Shown here: piece after piece, positions 23,614 to 35,197 of the stretch | How positions within the stretch are numbered: position 1 is the stretch's first letter | Layout: every line of letters begins with the position of its first letter | Source of the DNA: Agrypnia vestita | Lineage: Eukaryota > Arthropoda > Insecta > Trichoptera > Phryganeidae | NCBI GenBank assembly: GCA_016648135.1 | Contig: JADDOH010008067.1 | Location: 1-64,000, forward strand | Reading direction: 5' to 3' | DNA: 64,000 nt | The notes under the pieces: generated by a model | The model's database searches: none | What the model was told of the DNA's origin: nothing | What the model saw: the letters and a program-made list of their open reading frames with translations, nothing else | Program-made: the position numbers and the translations under genes

Positions 23614-24114
23614 TCAATATATATAAAAGGAAACCCGTCTTTCCCTACCCGCCAAATTTTCTCCACAACCAGACAAACCACCCACCGGTGGTTACGGTGG
23701 TGGATAGCCTTTGGTGTCACATCGAAAATATGTGAGTTTGGTGTGGGTGGCTGAGCGTGGGTGGGAGTGGGTGCCAAAAATGTGCTTTCTAGCACATTTT
23801 TTTGTTATGGGAAGGCCGCAAATGCTTCAGATTGTTTCAAAATAGGCGCGCCGACTGCGTCGGTGAGTCTAAAAGTTTCCTTAAAAACCTGCTCTAGCAA
23901 GTTCTGGAAAATTTCCGAAAGTTCTCTAAGGTTCTAAACAGAGTGGTGGAATGTGTTGGTGTGTCGAGAAGGTTCCTGTACATTCAATAAATTTCTTGAA
24001 AGTTCTGGTAGGAGAATGTTTGCGAAAGTTCTATGACAATCCAAACAATCTAAACAATCCATACAGTCTAAACAAAAAAAACAAACGCGTGCGAAGCCGC
24101 GCGGGCACAGCTAG
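23614..24114 (+). mobile_element. Non-autonomous Helitron, copy C (best-defined ends)
   Basis: It starts TCAATATATATAAAAGG at 23614, preceded by A, and ends CAGCTAG at 24114, followed by T, which is the A/T insertion context of Helitrons. The last 30 bp contain a GC-rich potential hairpin (cgcgtgcgaagccgcgcggg). There are no terminal inverted repeats and no coding region. It shares sequence with the copies at 8.2 and 11.3 kb. It has no expanded (TA)n tract and is 501 bp long, so it is the best reference for the family ends. Confidence 0.8.
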
Positions 24115-25794
24115 TATTATATGAAATACTGGAATACAAAAAATGATTTATCTGTAACGTTATTGTAACGATGCTTTATATGCCTAAAAGGTGTCGTATT
24201 TTTAATCTAAAACAGTGTTTGGGCTATGATCAGATCATACGGCACCCGTTTATAAATCTAGAATCATCGTGCCTTGCATATTTTATGTCGGATTAGTCGA
24301 AAGTACCGCTAATCCCGTTTCCCGTCAAAGCGTCAACGACAACGCGGACGTTGAAATCGCCCGGAATTACGACGCGGTCATTAGTATGAACATCCTGTTC
24401 CGGCTTTCGGAGAAATTACGAAATTGATATTTGGTGTGCACACTTGCGTTATGCTGGAGTAGAAATTAATTTGAAAACATGTGGTATATTAATTAGCATT
24501 GTCAGTATGGTAATCATATTACTGCGTCGATGTTTATGGTTTCACTAATGAGCAATTGCAACTTCCAACTTGTCGCACATATAAAATGCAGCATCGGAAT
24601 AATTATTACGCAAATGTGTCATTTTCAAATCTTGTTTACAATTGCAATAAACATTTTCTTCTTCAATAATAGCAATATAACTTTGTTGTAATATGATATG
24701 ATATAGAATAAAAGAAAAGTACTTTGTATAAAACTACTATTTATTGAATTATAAATATTGTCATGTATTGTGGCAACGGGAGAAATGAACGACAATACTG
24801 GAAATTAATTAGCGATTTTTTAATTAATGATTAATTTTTTTTAAATTTTATTTTCATTTATTGGTTTTCTTACAGCCATATAATTTATCAATCTTGAAAA
24901 AAAAACAATAATTGTTGTACAGAGTTTTGGGCCAATTACAAGAAAACACATATATACAATCGATAAAAAAATAAGAAAAAACATGTCCAATAATGAGTTT
25001 GTGTGAGTGTGTGTATTTGTGTGTTTATTTATTTATTTTGTTAGGGAAAAATTAACAGCAAAACAATCTTAAAAATTTTCCACTGAATTTAAAAATTTAC
25101 TTTAACATACATTAATAGCGAGTGGAGAGGGTGGAGGGGAATGTGGGACGGGAGTAGAAGGGAAGATAAAATGTACAAATTAACTATTCACTGTAGAAAG
25201 TCGCTTAAAACGAATTAAACTTAACTCTTTTCTTTAATTAAACTTTCGAAATATATCACTCGTAAATTATCACTGAGATGCTTTGCTCGATATCTGTCGT
25301 TTCGCAATTTCCTGACTGGGCACACCGGGCCGTCGTCTTGCATGTGGTTTGGTTCAATATTTATATCCAAATGCTGGTATTTTCGTACTTTCTAGATTTT
25401 TCTACTGCTTAAGGGAAGGTCTTTATCGCTTATCGTTTATTCCAGGCGTTTATAGACGTTTCTTGAAAGTTGTACATAATTATAGGCCGTTCTAGATCCA
25501 ACGATGGTTATGTTCCAATCGACATTACCAGAGGTTCAGATAGTGCGTAAATTCTTTTAAGCATCTCGGTATTGGCTTTCGCCAATAACGAGATGAGCAA
25601 ATCGAAATATTTGTGTGTACGTAGTAGGTAGTCATTGCGAAATTGCACAAAAGGCTAGCGTTGATGAAAACCTTGCAAAGGAGTCCCATAATAGTAACTA
25701 AGCCACGAAATACAGAACGGCCATGAAAATCTCAGAATATTTCGATTTTCTCTTTGTAATGATGGATGAACAAAAATATATATATATTTAATAT
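24115..25794. other. Upstream flank of the Beat-like gene, partly unique
   Basis: No gene seen. The segment at about 24230-24450 is less AT-rich and CpG-containing without repeat features. Another such segment is at about 25250-25560. Between them lie (GT)n-like (about 24990-25025) and purine-rich (about 25120-25170) low-complexity runs. Given the position upstream of the 27-kb start, these could be regulatory, but this is only inferred. Confidence 0.4.
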
Positions 25795-26160
25795 ATAAGA
25801 GACTAGCTTACCCGCACGGCTTCATACAATACAGATTTTTTAGTAATATTTTATTAATTTGTGTATTAACCTTAACATATAGATATGTGTTGTCTCGGAC
25901 TTTTAACATAACTTTTTGAATTCTACAACTTCTCTAAAGAAAGTATTTAGATATCTCGTACTGTTAAGGCAGCGTCCCTAAAAATACATTGCTAGACCAT
26001 TTTTTCTCCTACTCTAGTTATAAAATAGGTCACCACGAAAAGCCCTTTTATTTTAACGTGATAATATTATAACCTATGTCCACCCTAAAAGTCCATTCTA
26101 AATATTCGTGAAAGAATTTTCGAAATGTTTATTCAATTCAATTCAATGTTTATTCAATGT
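25795..26160 (-). repeat. Dispersed retroelement end fragments
   Basis: gactagcttacccgcacggc near 25800 resembles the start of a family of insect repeats whose ends read 'actagct..acccg', also seen at about 40.15 and 52.45 kb. At 26120-26155 attcaattcaattcaatg matches the LINE tail motif at 18.69 kb. The boundary between the two is not clear. Confidence 0.35.
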
Positions 26161-26849
26161 TACAAATGTTTACAATTTCACAGTGTTAACAAAATTAAAT
26201 TGAGCTTTTTTCGCTGAGAGTCTTGACAGCAAGTAAACACTAAATTGATTTGACGCCCTGCCTACTACACTAGTAGTTTACTGTATTATAGCAGACAGTG
26301 CTCTTCCAGTACTATAATATTCAAGAATATTTAGTATTTATATAACATTTGTGAATCAATCTTATTGCCAATTAAAATTAAGTAATAGTAATAATTAAAT
26401 GTTTACAATCTAATAATGGTGTTAATTAAATATATTATAGACAAAGGAAAAAAAATGATCTGAATAGGATATTTAATAAAATAAAACAATTAAAAGTATT
26501 TTAAAAGATGAAATTAAATGTTTTTGAAGGATTAGTATTTTTCCAATGTAGTTTATATCATGGCTTTTAATAGGTTTTAGGCATGGAAACTATGCCCTTT
26601 TCATGCAGCCATAGTTTCATTTTTGAAGAAAAATACGCGAGAATATGGCTACAAGTTTTTAGTGTACTGTTAAGAGTATTGAATATTTTTGGTGCTTGGA
26701 AGAGGTGAAATCTTTGTGAAAATGTTTATGTGAAAGAAATGGAATGAGTTGTTTCGGAGACATCCTCCTACATCCAAATGCAGACCTATTATTTGTATTT
26801 AAGTAACGCTGAAAAAATTCTATTTTTTCCAACAGAACAAAATTAAAAC
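26161..26849. other. Upstream flank of exon 1, nothing certain
   Basis: AT-rich DNA directly upstream of the GC-rich leader; it may include LINE 3' UTR sequence on the minus strand but I see no protein motif. Confidence 0.4.
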
Positions 26850-26983
26850 AGCCCGAGTACCGCGTGCATTAAAATGCTCCCCGCGTAATAATTGCTCGGC
26901 GAAGCGGTTCGGTGAAGTGGCTCAGTGAAGTGCTCGGTGGAGTGGCTCGCGGAGCGCGGTCGTCGATACAAATTGCCTCCGAG

Positions 26984-27013
26984 ATGGCGCGCGAGCGTCC
27001 CGCGACCCAGTGA
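26984..27013 (+). promoter_or_regulatory. Upstream ORF 1 (9 codons) in the leader
   Basis: ATG at 26984 in the context gagATGG (purine at -3, G at +4, so a good start) and TGA at 27011-27013. It is in the same frame as the main coding sequence but separated from it by this and a further stop. Its stop shares a base with the next upstream ATG (TGATG). Confidence 0.6.
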
Positions 27014-27033
27014 TGGTTTTCCCCGAGCGCTGA
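27013..27033 (+). promoter_or_regulatory. Upstream ORF 2 (6 codons) overlapping the stop of ORF 1
   Basis: ATG at 27013, in TGATGG, ends at TGA 27031-27033, only 19 nt before the main ATG at 27053. The arrangement would favour termination-coupled restart or block scanning, so it could reduce translation of the main frame. This depends on the transcript starting upstream of 26984. Confidence 0.5.
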
Positions 27034-27052
27034 CCACAAGGGCCGTTGACGA

Positions 27053-27131
27053 ATGACAATGGGTTTCTGCTTCTGCGCCGGCAAGCTCGCGGTGGGAGTC
27101 TTCCTTCTGGTCTTCGGCTGGGAATTGACAG
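27053..27131 (+). CDS. beat: Beat-like gene, exon 1 (signal peptide)
   Basis: The exon encodes 26 residues and the first base of codon 27. Two in-frame ATGs (27053 and 27059) are possible starts; I take the first, and the second gives a product two residues shorter. The peptide has a short Cys/Lys-containing head and the hydrophobic core LAVGVFLLVFGW, a typical secretory signal. The exon ends ACAG/GTGAGT with a strong donor at 27132. Its phase (one base of a codon) fits exactly the acceptor at 48347, where two bases complete a Gly codon. Beat proteins are secreted or membrane-anchored immunoglobulin-family guidance factors, and a separate signal-peptide exon before a very long intron is plausible for the family. 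There is no transcript evidence for the join, only splice signals and phase. Confidence 0.7.
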
Positions 27132-27379
27132 GTGAGTGTTCGCTTTTTATTGCCCAATCAACCTGATTTAGAAGACCATCTTTGAAAAATGTACAGACAA
27201 ATATATTACATGAAAGTAATACATTTTTTAAACGCAAAACTTGATTTTAATGGAGGGAAAGCGCTAGCGCTTTTATTTTGCGAGCGAGGAAATTTTTTTT
27301 TTGAAAATTTTTTTTTTATAGAACACTCAAATGCGTAATTTAAAAAAAATATTTTTCCATGAAATATATTTTTCTAATA

Positions 27380-27503
27380 ACCAAATTTATTAATCAATTA
27401 GAAAGACATACCCAAAAATCTAATTCACGAAAAAATATTAGGATATATTTTTTCGTGAATTAGATTTTTCTGTATGTCTTTCTAATTGATTAATTAATTT
27501 GGT
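27380..27503. repeat. Long hairpin with 59-bp arms and 6-nt loop
   Basis: 27380-27438 and 27445-27503 are inverse complements with three mismatches in 59 positions, separated by six bases. Part of each arm (atgtctttctaattgatta) matches the tail motif of the tRNA-like repeats at 3.9-4.2 and 58.35 kb. It starts about 250 bp inside the intron and would be transcribed with the gene. Confidence 0.85.
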
Positions 27504-29239
27504 ATTAAATATTTCACAGAACTTTGTTCTGAAAAATTACAACTTCACAAATATGAATGTGTTCTTGAATATATATATTTTTCTAATTTATACTCAGTGT
27601 ATAAAATCACACCGGTAGAAAATTAGCGTCATCTTTTGGTGAGCTTATTTACTAATTTCCCAAATATTTGATTTATTAATTATGATGGATTAATTGATTA
27701 ATTGATTCATGTCATTGAGAATTCATGTTGGTGTGCAACATTTCATTTCAGCTTGAATATACATTGAAAATTTCGACAATGACCAACAATGACAAACAGA
27801 CCAACATGTGAAGATAACATTAGCGTGGTAAAATATAAATGGGTGCGTGTACTTACGTATGTGCATTAAAAGCTATACTTCTTTGTCGTACAAATTCAAT
27901 AACACTGTATCAGCCAGATTCAATAACACTGTATATTCGTCAAATACAAGTAACGTATGTATGTAAAATGGTTTCAAAACTGGCCAATATTAAATCAATA
28001 AAAATATTTTTTACAAAAATACTTTTTTTTATATTTTATAAGCATTGCAAAAATATTTTGGAAATACATATTATGATTGCACTAAATGCATTTTTTTCCA
28101 TTCAGTTTCAGTATTGAATATTAATATAATCATTTTTTTAATAAAGGAAATATGTCTGTAGTATTTTCAAAAATATATTTAGACATTATTTAATTAATAG
28201 AAATATTATAAATACATTATTTAACATTTGAGTCACTTTAAGGCAGGATACATTGGAATTCTTATTTTCTTACGTAAATATTTTTTGCGGGCAATTACAT
28301 TTTATAATGTTTAATTTTTAGGTTATGATATATACGCGATTAAGCGATTGAAAATGTGTCAAACTCGGAAGCATCTACGGTGACAAATCATAAATATTAT
28401 GGTTGTTTCAAAAATGCAGTATCCAGTGCATGGTGTTGCCATTTCCAGTTTCAACAACTATATCGTATGCAATGAGCGATAGCTAATCTCAGACACTAAA
28501 AGCCGCACAACGGCCACTCGGTGATTGCCGATGGCTTAACTGCTAGTAATATTTATAATTCTAATCAAATTTTAATTGTTTGGGTTTATTTATTCAACGA
28601 AGCGTATTTATATACCTTTTTATGGAAGTGCAGAAAAAAACACGCCAATACAATACTTGGAAAATTAACTACTAAATACTTTTTATCCAGTTATTTATTT
28701 ATTTATTATAAAATGCGGTACATTCTAGATAAATATATTTTGAATTACGTTTATTATTTTTTGGATGTGGAAAACAAACCATCGACTACGTAAGTGGTAA
28801 TCCATCGAGCCATGCAAACCCCTTAAGAAAATTAATGTAGGTGTATTTATGTACAAACATCATTCATCAGATCTATGAATTGCAAACGAATGTTTTCTCA
28901 GAATAATAATGGTATTCCTTACATTAATATTAATCTCAGACATTAATGAGATAATTAGTTATGTTAGTCTATAAAAAATAATTTTGTATTTAAGTTTAAC
29001 TACAATTAATTTGTAAAATCTCGTTTTTTATTCTATATGTAATTAGACATTACAGTAATATGTATAAAGTTCACTTATTAAATATAAAATAAATATCTGC
29101 TTCCGTTTTTGATAAAGCGGCAAATTCAAACATTTCTTAAATGAGGTAACATTACTTTTTATTATATTATTTTAGAAGCTAGAATAGTTATAATCATTTT
29201 ATGATTAGGTATGTAGATACACTACTCCCGCACTATTCT
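27504..29239. other. Intronic stretch, nothing recognised
   Basis: AT-rich DNA. Frames of about 90 codons at 27839 and 28521 are Ile/Lys/Tyr-rich and look like chance frames in AT-rich sequence. Confidence 0.5.
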
Positions 29240-29849
29240 AAACACGAGCAGTCAATAAGAAATTCTTTAACGGATGCCAAAAAACACAGCCCTATTATCT
29301 CCTAACCTCTATTTCCTACGTGTAAATGAGGGCGTGATACGCGATTTTCCATCGTAAAAAATTCTCTATTTTCACGCAACAAACGGGGCCTCGTATACAA
29401 GGAGTCTACCTATTGCTGTCTGACATGCAAAGGCTTTTTCGTCGTGTGTAAAAAAATGTGTTTTCTGTAGCGAAAAACCCCGCCCGTATCGAGGGTAAAA
29501 GCATTTGGCGGGTTCAAGCATTTCTGCCGTGTTCAAAAGCTTAGATAGTCCTAAGAATGTGGAGTGAATACGGCATTTTTGTTATATTTCTCCCTTCGAC
29601 GATGAAAGCTTCAGAAAGATGTGTATTTTTTAATTCCAAAGTTTGCTCGAATGACAAAGCACCTGTTGTTGTTGCCTTTGGGGCGGGTGATTTCTTGTAT
29701 TTATTTTATTCACGGATTTCGTTTCGCTGATAACATTTGCGGGGTAGTGTATCGAAATATAAGCGTGAGCAAATCTTGATCGTGTAACGCGTATTATTTT
29801 ATGTTGCGTGCTACGTAAGTCACATGTGCTGAAAGTAATCTCAATTATA

Positions 29850-30240
29850 ATCATTTCGCTGTCTGTCCGTCCGTCTGTATGTCTGTTTGTCCCTGTAGTT
29901 CGTGTGGCGTCGGTAAAATACGATTTTTTATATCTACGCGATGTTCATAATAATAATAATCAAATTTCTAATACAAATAATATTAATAATAATAAACCAG
30001 AAATCACGATGAAAACACCGAAGCAATTAGAAAATCCAACCTTCTCAATATTGTATAATGACGATAATAAAGTAAATATACGGATTACTAGAAGCCGAGC
30101 AAAACACATTAACGGCGTCGCTGGAGAAACCCACTCCTCCACAAATACCTGACGCAGAATTTTTCAAACTTTCACTTGACGGTGAGCTCCGGACCCAAAC
30201 GGTTGTACGCTTTTTGGAGAAGCAGCTCATCGACAAGGCG
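29850..30240 (+). repeat. CTGTCCG repeat joined to element coding remnant
   Basis: It starts with ctgtctgtccgtccgtctg, the repeat seen at 19.93 kb, then an AAT-trinucleotide-rich stretch (about 29947-29996). A short frame follows, encoding TRSRAKHINGV-like sequence that leads to the hammerhead-like terminus at 30.24 kb. It probably combines a SINE-like end with the last codons of a Penelope-like element. Confidence 0.4.
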
Positions 30241-30345
30241 CCCTGAAGATGAACAGTGAGATCTGTTCGAAACGTCGGCAGACGACTGGTCCTGACGACC
30301 AGAATTTGACGCGGGTTACCCCCAAAGTAGTGAGAACTAACATAT
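30241..30345 (+). mobile_element. Penelope-like terminus with intact hammerhead-like stem
   Basis: CTGAAGA (30243-30249), one extra T, a perfect 6-bp stem GAACAG/CTGTTC (30251-30256 with 30263-30268), then GAAA (30269-30272). A candidate next stem CGTC..GACG follows, and then a GGTCCTGACGACC inverted segment. This is the clearest core of the set after the one at 54.0 kb. No coding sequence of the parent element is identifiable with confidence. Confidence 0.55.
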
Positions 30346-30378
30346 ATTATATCCGTGAAAGCCTTAGATTTAACATAT

Positions 30379-30431
30379 ATCTATATATATATATATATAT
30401 AATATTATATATTATATATATATATATATAT
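30379..30431. repeat. (TA)n microsatellite
   Basis: Alternating TA runs interrupted by short aatatt segments; low complexity, continuing weakly to about 30460. Confidence 0.8.
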
Positions 30432-32055
30432 GACAGCATATATATTTATATACAAGATGCAAACATAATGACATTATATATTTATAGTTTACGGCGGATT
30501 CCAATTTCTAAATCATCTAATGCACGTCACACCTTAATAAAATCAAATTTAGAGGAAACTTTTTCGATGAATTGACACTGACGTTGGCCGAGTTATTTTC
30601 AGCTGACATTTATTTGTTCTTCCTTCAGAAGGGAAGTAATATTTTTTTACGTTACGTGAAATATTGAGTTACAAGGTCAACAAGCAACCCCATTGGATTC
30701 TACGTCAGAAATACGTGTGGGAGCCAAAAATATGACTTAGAATATCGTACATTAAGAGTAATCTCTTTGATCGTACTATTTTACTAAGGCGGTCATGGAC
30801 GGGTATGTTATCCCAATAATAATAATTTCGTTATCTGTCCGGAATAACATCCAGTAACGTCCGTTACTTCTTTTATAATTTTTCTTTTTTTTTTCTTTTA
30901 ATAATACTTTAGCAACTGATTCTTCATTAATAATGACTGATGTTGCATTATATTTCTCAGCGTAAATGTAGTTGAAAAATTTTTTGCAAACAATTGTTAA
31001 ATTTTGAAAATAGAGTGGGAGACAAAAAAATTACATACACTTTAAAAGTTTTTGTATCTGGACCTTTCCCTAGTTTAAATAAAATTACGTCAACGACCTC
31101 AGAAGTTGTTTCTGTCATGAGTAAAGAAAAATGAATATAAAAAGGTTGTCGTTCGAGGAGCGCCAGATGATTTTAAAGTTGCGGTTTCAATTTGAAAACG
31201 TTTTTGAAGGACAACGATAGAGTTAGTTTGAAATAAGCAATCAACACGAAAGGTTAAAAACTCGAATAGCTAGACCGCATTCAAAAGAATACCATATTGA
31301 GGCTGGTAATACGGGCTTGCCAGGCAAATTTTTCTCGCTTTCTTCTTACCGGACTTTAAAGCTAGGGAATGGTCTTTTGATAGTACCATGTGTAATTTGC
31401 AAAACGAAGAATCCTAGTGGCCTCCACACCACGCATCATCAGTTTCCTCCACGTTCTCTTTATTTAACACTCGCTGGAATTTTGTGATGTGTATTATAGA
31501 AAGCCAGGTATACTGACCATGCTTTGAAAATACATTTGAAACGCAATACGCATTGATTAATCTCAGTGAAAACTTTAGCGAATGTGGCCAAATAGGATTA
31601 TAGCCAACATAGGTTGTCATAATCCAAAATCCTGAATGGTCATTTTGACGTTTATTAAAGTCTTTAGATCTCTTTAAATGTAATGGCAATTCAAAATTAA
31701 AACAAAACATATTATTGCAATTGCAATTATTGTGATCATTGATGAAATAGATTAAACATTTTAATTGTATGATTATAATGTTGTGTAATATAATAATGTA
31801 ACATTAAACGATATTACCTGGATGACAATGTTACACCATCATGCACAAAATGTATGGAAATGTCATGCCTGTGTTTGTACTAAACTAAATAAAATATCGC
31901 AACTTTAGTAAAGTTCTTATTTTTTTAAGAGTACAAATGTACAATTATGCATTTATATATATATTTTTACAATATATTTTATATTACTGATTAAGTTAAC
32001 ATTTTTTTCTTAATCTATGTCCCATGGAAATCAAGGTTAGTGGATGGGAATATAA

Positions 32056-32192
32056 GGTCACGCCATTTCACCGCAGGGGTAGGCAAAGAGGTTTGAACGC
32101 CACACTCTTCTATCCTGGCACACCACTTTCGCTTCGGCCACATTCATACATCTTCTCATACAAGTTCTACGGTTATTGCGGCTTTTAACAGC
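32056..32192 (-). pseudogene. RTE-like LINE 3' fragment
   Basis: Only the last part of the LINE seen at 15.0 and 20.7 kb is present: the 3' UTR block (ccgcaggggtaggcaaagag at about 32072-32091) and the coding segment for the terminal RRTCMRRCMN-like stretch. It is truncated after about 130 bp. Confidence 0.7.
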
Positions 32193-32434
32193 TTGTAATA
32201 GCTTATCATAAAATGTAATATTAAATGAGAACATTCATTATACGCTTAAGGATGTTGAATTACATATTAAATAAAATAAAAATAAATTAATAAAATAATT
32301 TGGTGTTCATATATTTACTGGCAAACTATTGAATTACTTATTCCTATTTATGGAAAATAGTTTTTTATTGAATTTAGGTATATTATTCATTATTTTATGT
32401 AATAAATTATCATATCATAGATTTTCCTATTAAA

Positions 32435-32560
32435 CAGGGTGTAACAGAGCAAGTACACAATACTTAAAAGTCTTTACTGTCTTGATTATTAGTAAAAAAA
32501 TTCAAGCAACCATTACTCAAACATATCAATAGTTTGGAGATATGCGGTATCAAAGGTTTT
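32435..32560 (+). mobile_element. Left end of an ACAGGGTGTAACAGAGC MITE
   Basis: acagggtgtaacagagcaag, 'acacaatacttaaaagt' and a later 'ggagatatgcggtatcaaag' parallel the better preserved copy at 61309-61731 and the partial one at 55299. The right end could not be found, so this is a truncated copy. Confidence 0.5.
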
Positions 32561-33869
32561 TGCATTTTTTAAAGTATTTTACTTTTTTTTGCGAAAAATT
32601 GAACAATTATTGCAGTAAAGTATATCGATTATAAAAAAATCATTCATTTCAATACAAGTTATACAAAATGATATTATCGAAAGTACATTTTTTGGCATCA
32701 TTATTATTTAATTCTAAATGTCTTACATTACAAGAGAAAGAATCGATTCATTAGTCTGAATAAATTTGTTTTAAGAAAACACAATTTAATGTAGTCTTAA
32801 ACAATCTATACTTACAAAACTCAATTTTCTATGCAAATATATACCTTTTGACAGATCTGAGACAAATTTTGCGTACTTATTCTTTAGGAATAGTCTAATT
32901 GATTCATTTTGTCTTGCATTATTTATTAATACAATTATTATTGTAAAAAAATATTTTTATCTTGTAAGAATACTTTTGAAGAAAATCCAATTACTGCCGC
33001 GCAATTAATATATAATGAACAAAGGTGTAATCCCCACTTAAAGCTCGGCATGTCTGTAAGAATGTACGCCACCGCCTGTACTTGTTACGGTAGAAAACTC
33101 AACACGCGGCGTAACGGGGAAAGAATGCTAAGGGTGAAATTAAAATTATTTCTCCGAAAACATTTTTTCACCCCTTGGAGTGAGAAGCGTGAGCGGGTAA
33201 TGTGAATGAATTATTTAGCGCTTTGTTCTTGCGCCACTTGGATGTTAGTCTAAACCGAAATCCGCCATATTCTTCGTGTTTTCCGGGTATAAAAACGTAT
33301 TGTTATCTCTAGTTGCCGTTTGAATTAAACTTGAATAATTTATAAAAACAGTGTATTTTGCACCTCGGCTAGGGCTTGTTAAATTGAAGTTTAAATGATT
33401 CGATCGGAGCAGAGCATCAAGTTTTGACATTAATAGTGATCAATGTTTTTATATGTACGTTTATTAAGTTTCGTTTGTTTGTTTTTCTTCAAATTTAATA
33501 ATCGAAATATCATCATTCTTCCGGACCAGAAAGACTGAAACTTTTAACATTTTTGTATTTCCTATGACAATGCAATATTAAATTATTTCAACTATGTATT
33601 TATTTGTGTACATGGTATACCCACTGTGTGATAATGGCCTTGTAAGTCGAAAAAGCTGTCACACTTAAAACAGTACTTAATAATAATATTTGTTAAAATT
33701 TTATTTATTTTAAATTTCAGTAATAATAATATTCATTTAATTAAATTAATTTTAAAATTCATTAATAATAATTATTAAAATTTAATTTATTTTAAATTTT
33801 GATAAAAATTTCCATTATGATTCATTTGATATTTTAAAATATAATAAATTAAGCGTTGTTTCGTTTACA

Positions 33870-34000
33870 GAGTGGAAGTTCATGATTAACACAATGATTT
33901 ATACACAACGTTTTATTCCACTAATTTGAGTTATATAAGCCTAAGCGCTTTCGATGGACACAACCATCATCTTCAGAGGCAATATTAGAACTAATTGTAA
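33870..34000 (-). mobile_element. Repeat terminus with hammerhead-like core
   Basis: On the minus strand: CTGAAGA (complement of 33970-33976), one extra T, a perfect 5-bp stem GATGG/CCATC with a 6-nt loop, GAAA (complement of 33949-33952), then GCGC. No coding sequence adjoins it. By similarity of layout to the terminus after the GIY-YIG fragment, I read it as a Penelope-like end of another family. Confidence 0.5.
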
Positions 34001-35197
34001 ATGAATACGGCCGACAAATAGAGAGTAAAGGGATGACGGAGAAGGAATGAGGGGGGGAGGGGGCGAGGGTAGTTATTTATTAACGTATACAACACTAATT
34101 AATTTTTACATGTAATAATAAATATTTTAACAATGGGGATGACGCAGGGATTTGAATGTTTATTAGGTTATTTTTATTTTTGATTGCTTTATTAATTTCT
34201 AGTATTTCTAGAGCATCCAGTGTACGACCCTCTATATTTTTAAATATTTTATTAATAAAAAGAAGGAAAAAAATAAAATCTATAGTATTTTGACGTTTCT
34301 AATGAAGTTAATAATACATTATTCATAGAATAAATATTTAGTTAAATGATTAATTTATTTTTTATTTTAAAAATACAGAGGTATCATTACCAGCGAAGAA
34401 ATAATTGTATATTTCATGATACAGTTGTCTCTAGCATAGTCCTTTAAAATTATTGAAAGGTTTTTAGATGTGAAACTTTAATAAAATTAATAATGTGTGG
34501 ATATTCTTACGATGGAATTGGTGAACCTTTTCATTGTGTAGAGTGATCACTCAAGCCAGCTCATACAGGTCATAAGCCCTGGGCCTACCTGTAAAACGGC
34601 TTTCATACACGTTTCTCATATAAATAGCTTCAATAATTTAACTTAATTGATTACTTTATGATTACAATTTATGATTACAAAATATTACGAGTATGCACCC
34701 TAAATTTATGGACAAAAGTCTTTACTGAATCAGTGATAACATTTTCACTCTTCTGCAACTGGCCAAAATACTTGCATCACTTACCTCATAATTTGTAATT
34801 TTTTAATTCATGTTTGGTCGTATTAAGGTCCCTTTTATAAGGGCTACTCGAAAACATATTTATTATATCATCATCATCGTTTTTAATCAGATTTTGTCAT
34901 TCTGCAATCTTTTCCACTGTTTCAATATTTCCGTCTATTTAATATTCGTCGATCCTTGGCTGTCCCTTGAGCTATTTGTTTCATGGATACCATTTTAGAA
35001 TAGTGTTTGGCCATCGATTATCTCCGCGTCTTGAAATACGACCCGTCCATTGTCATGCTAGGCTGTTAGCAATTAAAATGACATACTTTACTTCGATCTG
35101 CACACTACCAAAGATGGAGCTTGCTAGGGTTAGATTTTTTGCAGGATTGTGAACGTGAAATATCCTTCTTTGGCCGTTTATTTGTAATGAGTATTTT

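Larger units (their letters stand above)
26850..27052 (+). promoter_or_regulatory. GC-rich core promoter/5' UTR of the Beat-like gene
   Basis: Base composition switches sharply from AT-rich to GC- and CpG-rich at about 26850-26880 and stays so until the first exon ends. Repeated 'gaagtgg/gctcggtgg' units occur at about 26898-26947. No TATA box is obvious, so a TATA-less promoter with a 5' UTR of up to about 200 nt is inferred. The leader contains two short upstream ORFs. The exact transcription start cannot be placed from sequence alone. Confidence 0.55.

Noticed and set aside
26843..27237. Minus-strand frames of 104 and 122 codons
   Set aside because: They lie opposite the GC-rich leader and signal-peptide exon, have no motif, and are explained by base composition.
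30249..30575. 108-codon plus-strand frame
   Set aside because: It runs through a (TA)n microsatellite giving Ile/Tyr repeats and starts inside a repeat terminus.
31120..31320. Possible transposase N-terminus (RLSFEERQMILKL)
   Set aside because: A helix-turn-helix-like start is suggestive, but it is followed quickly by stops and no second motif or terminal repeat was found.
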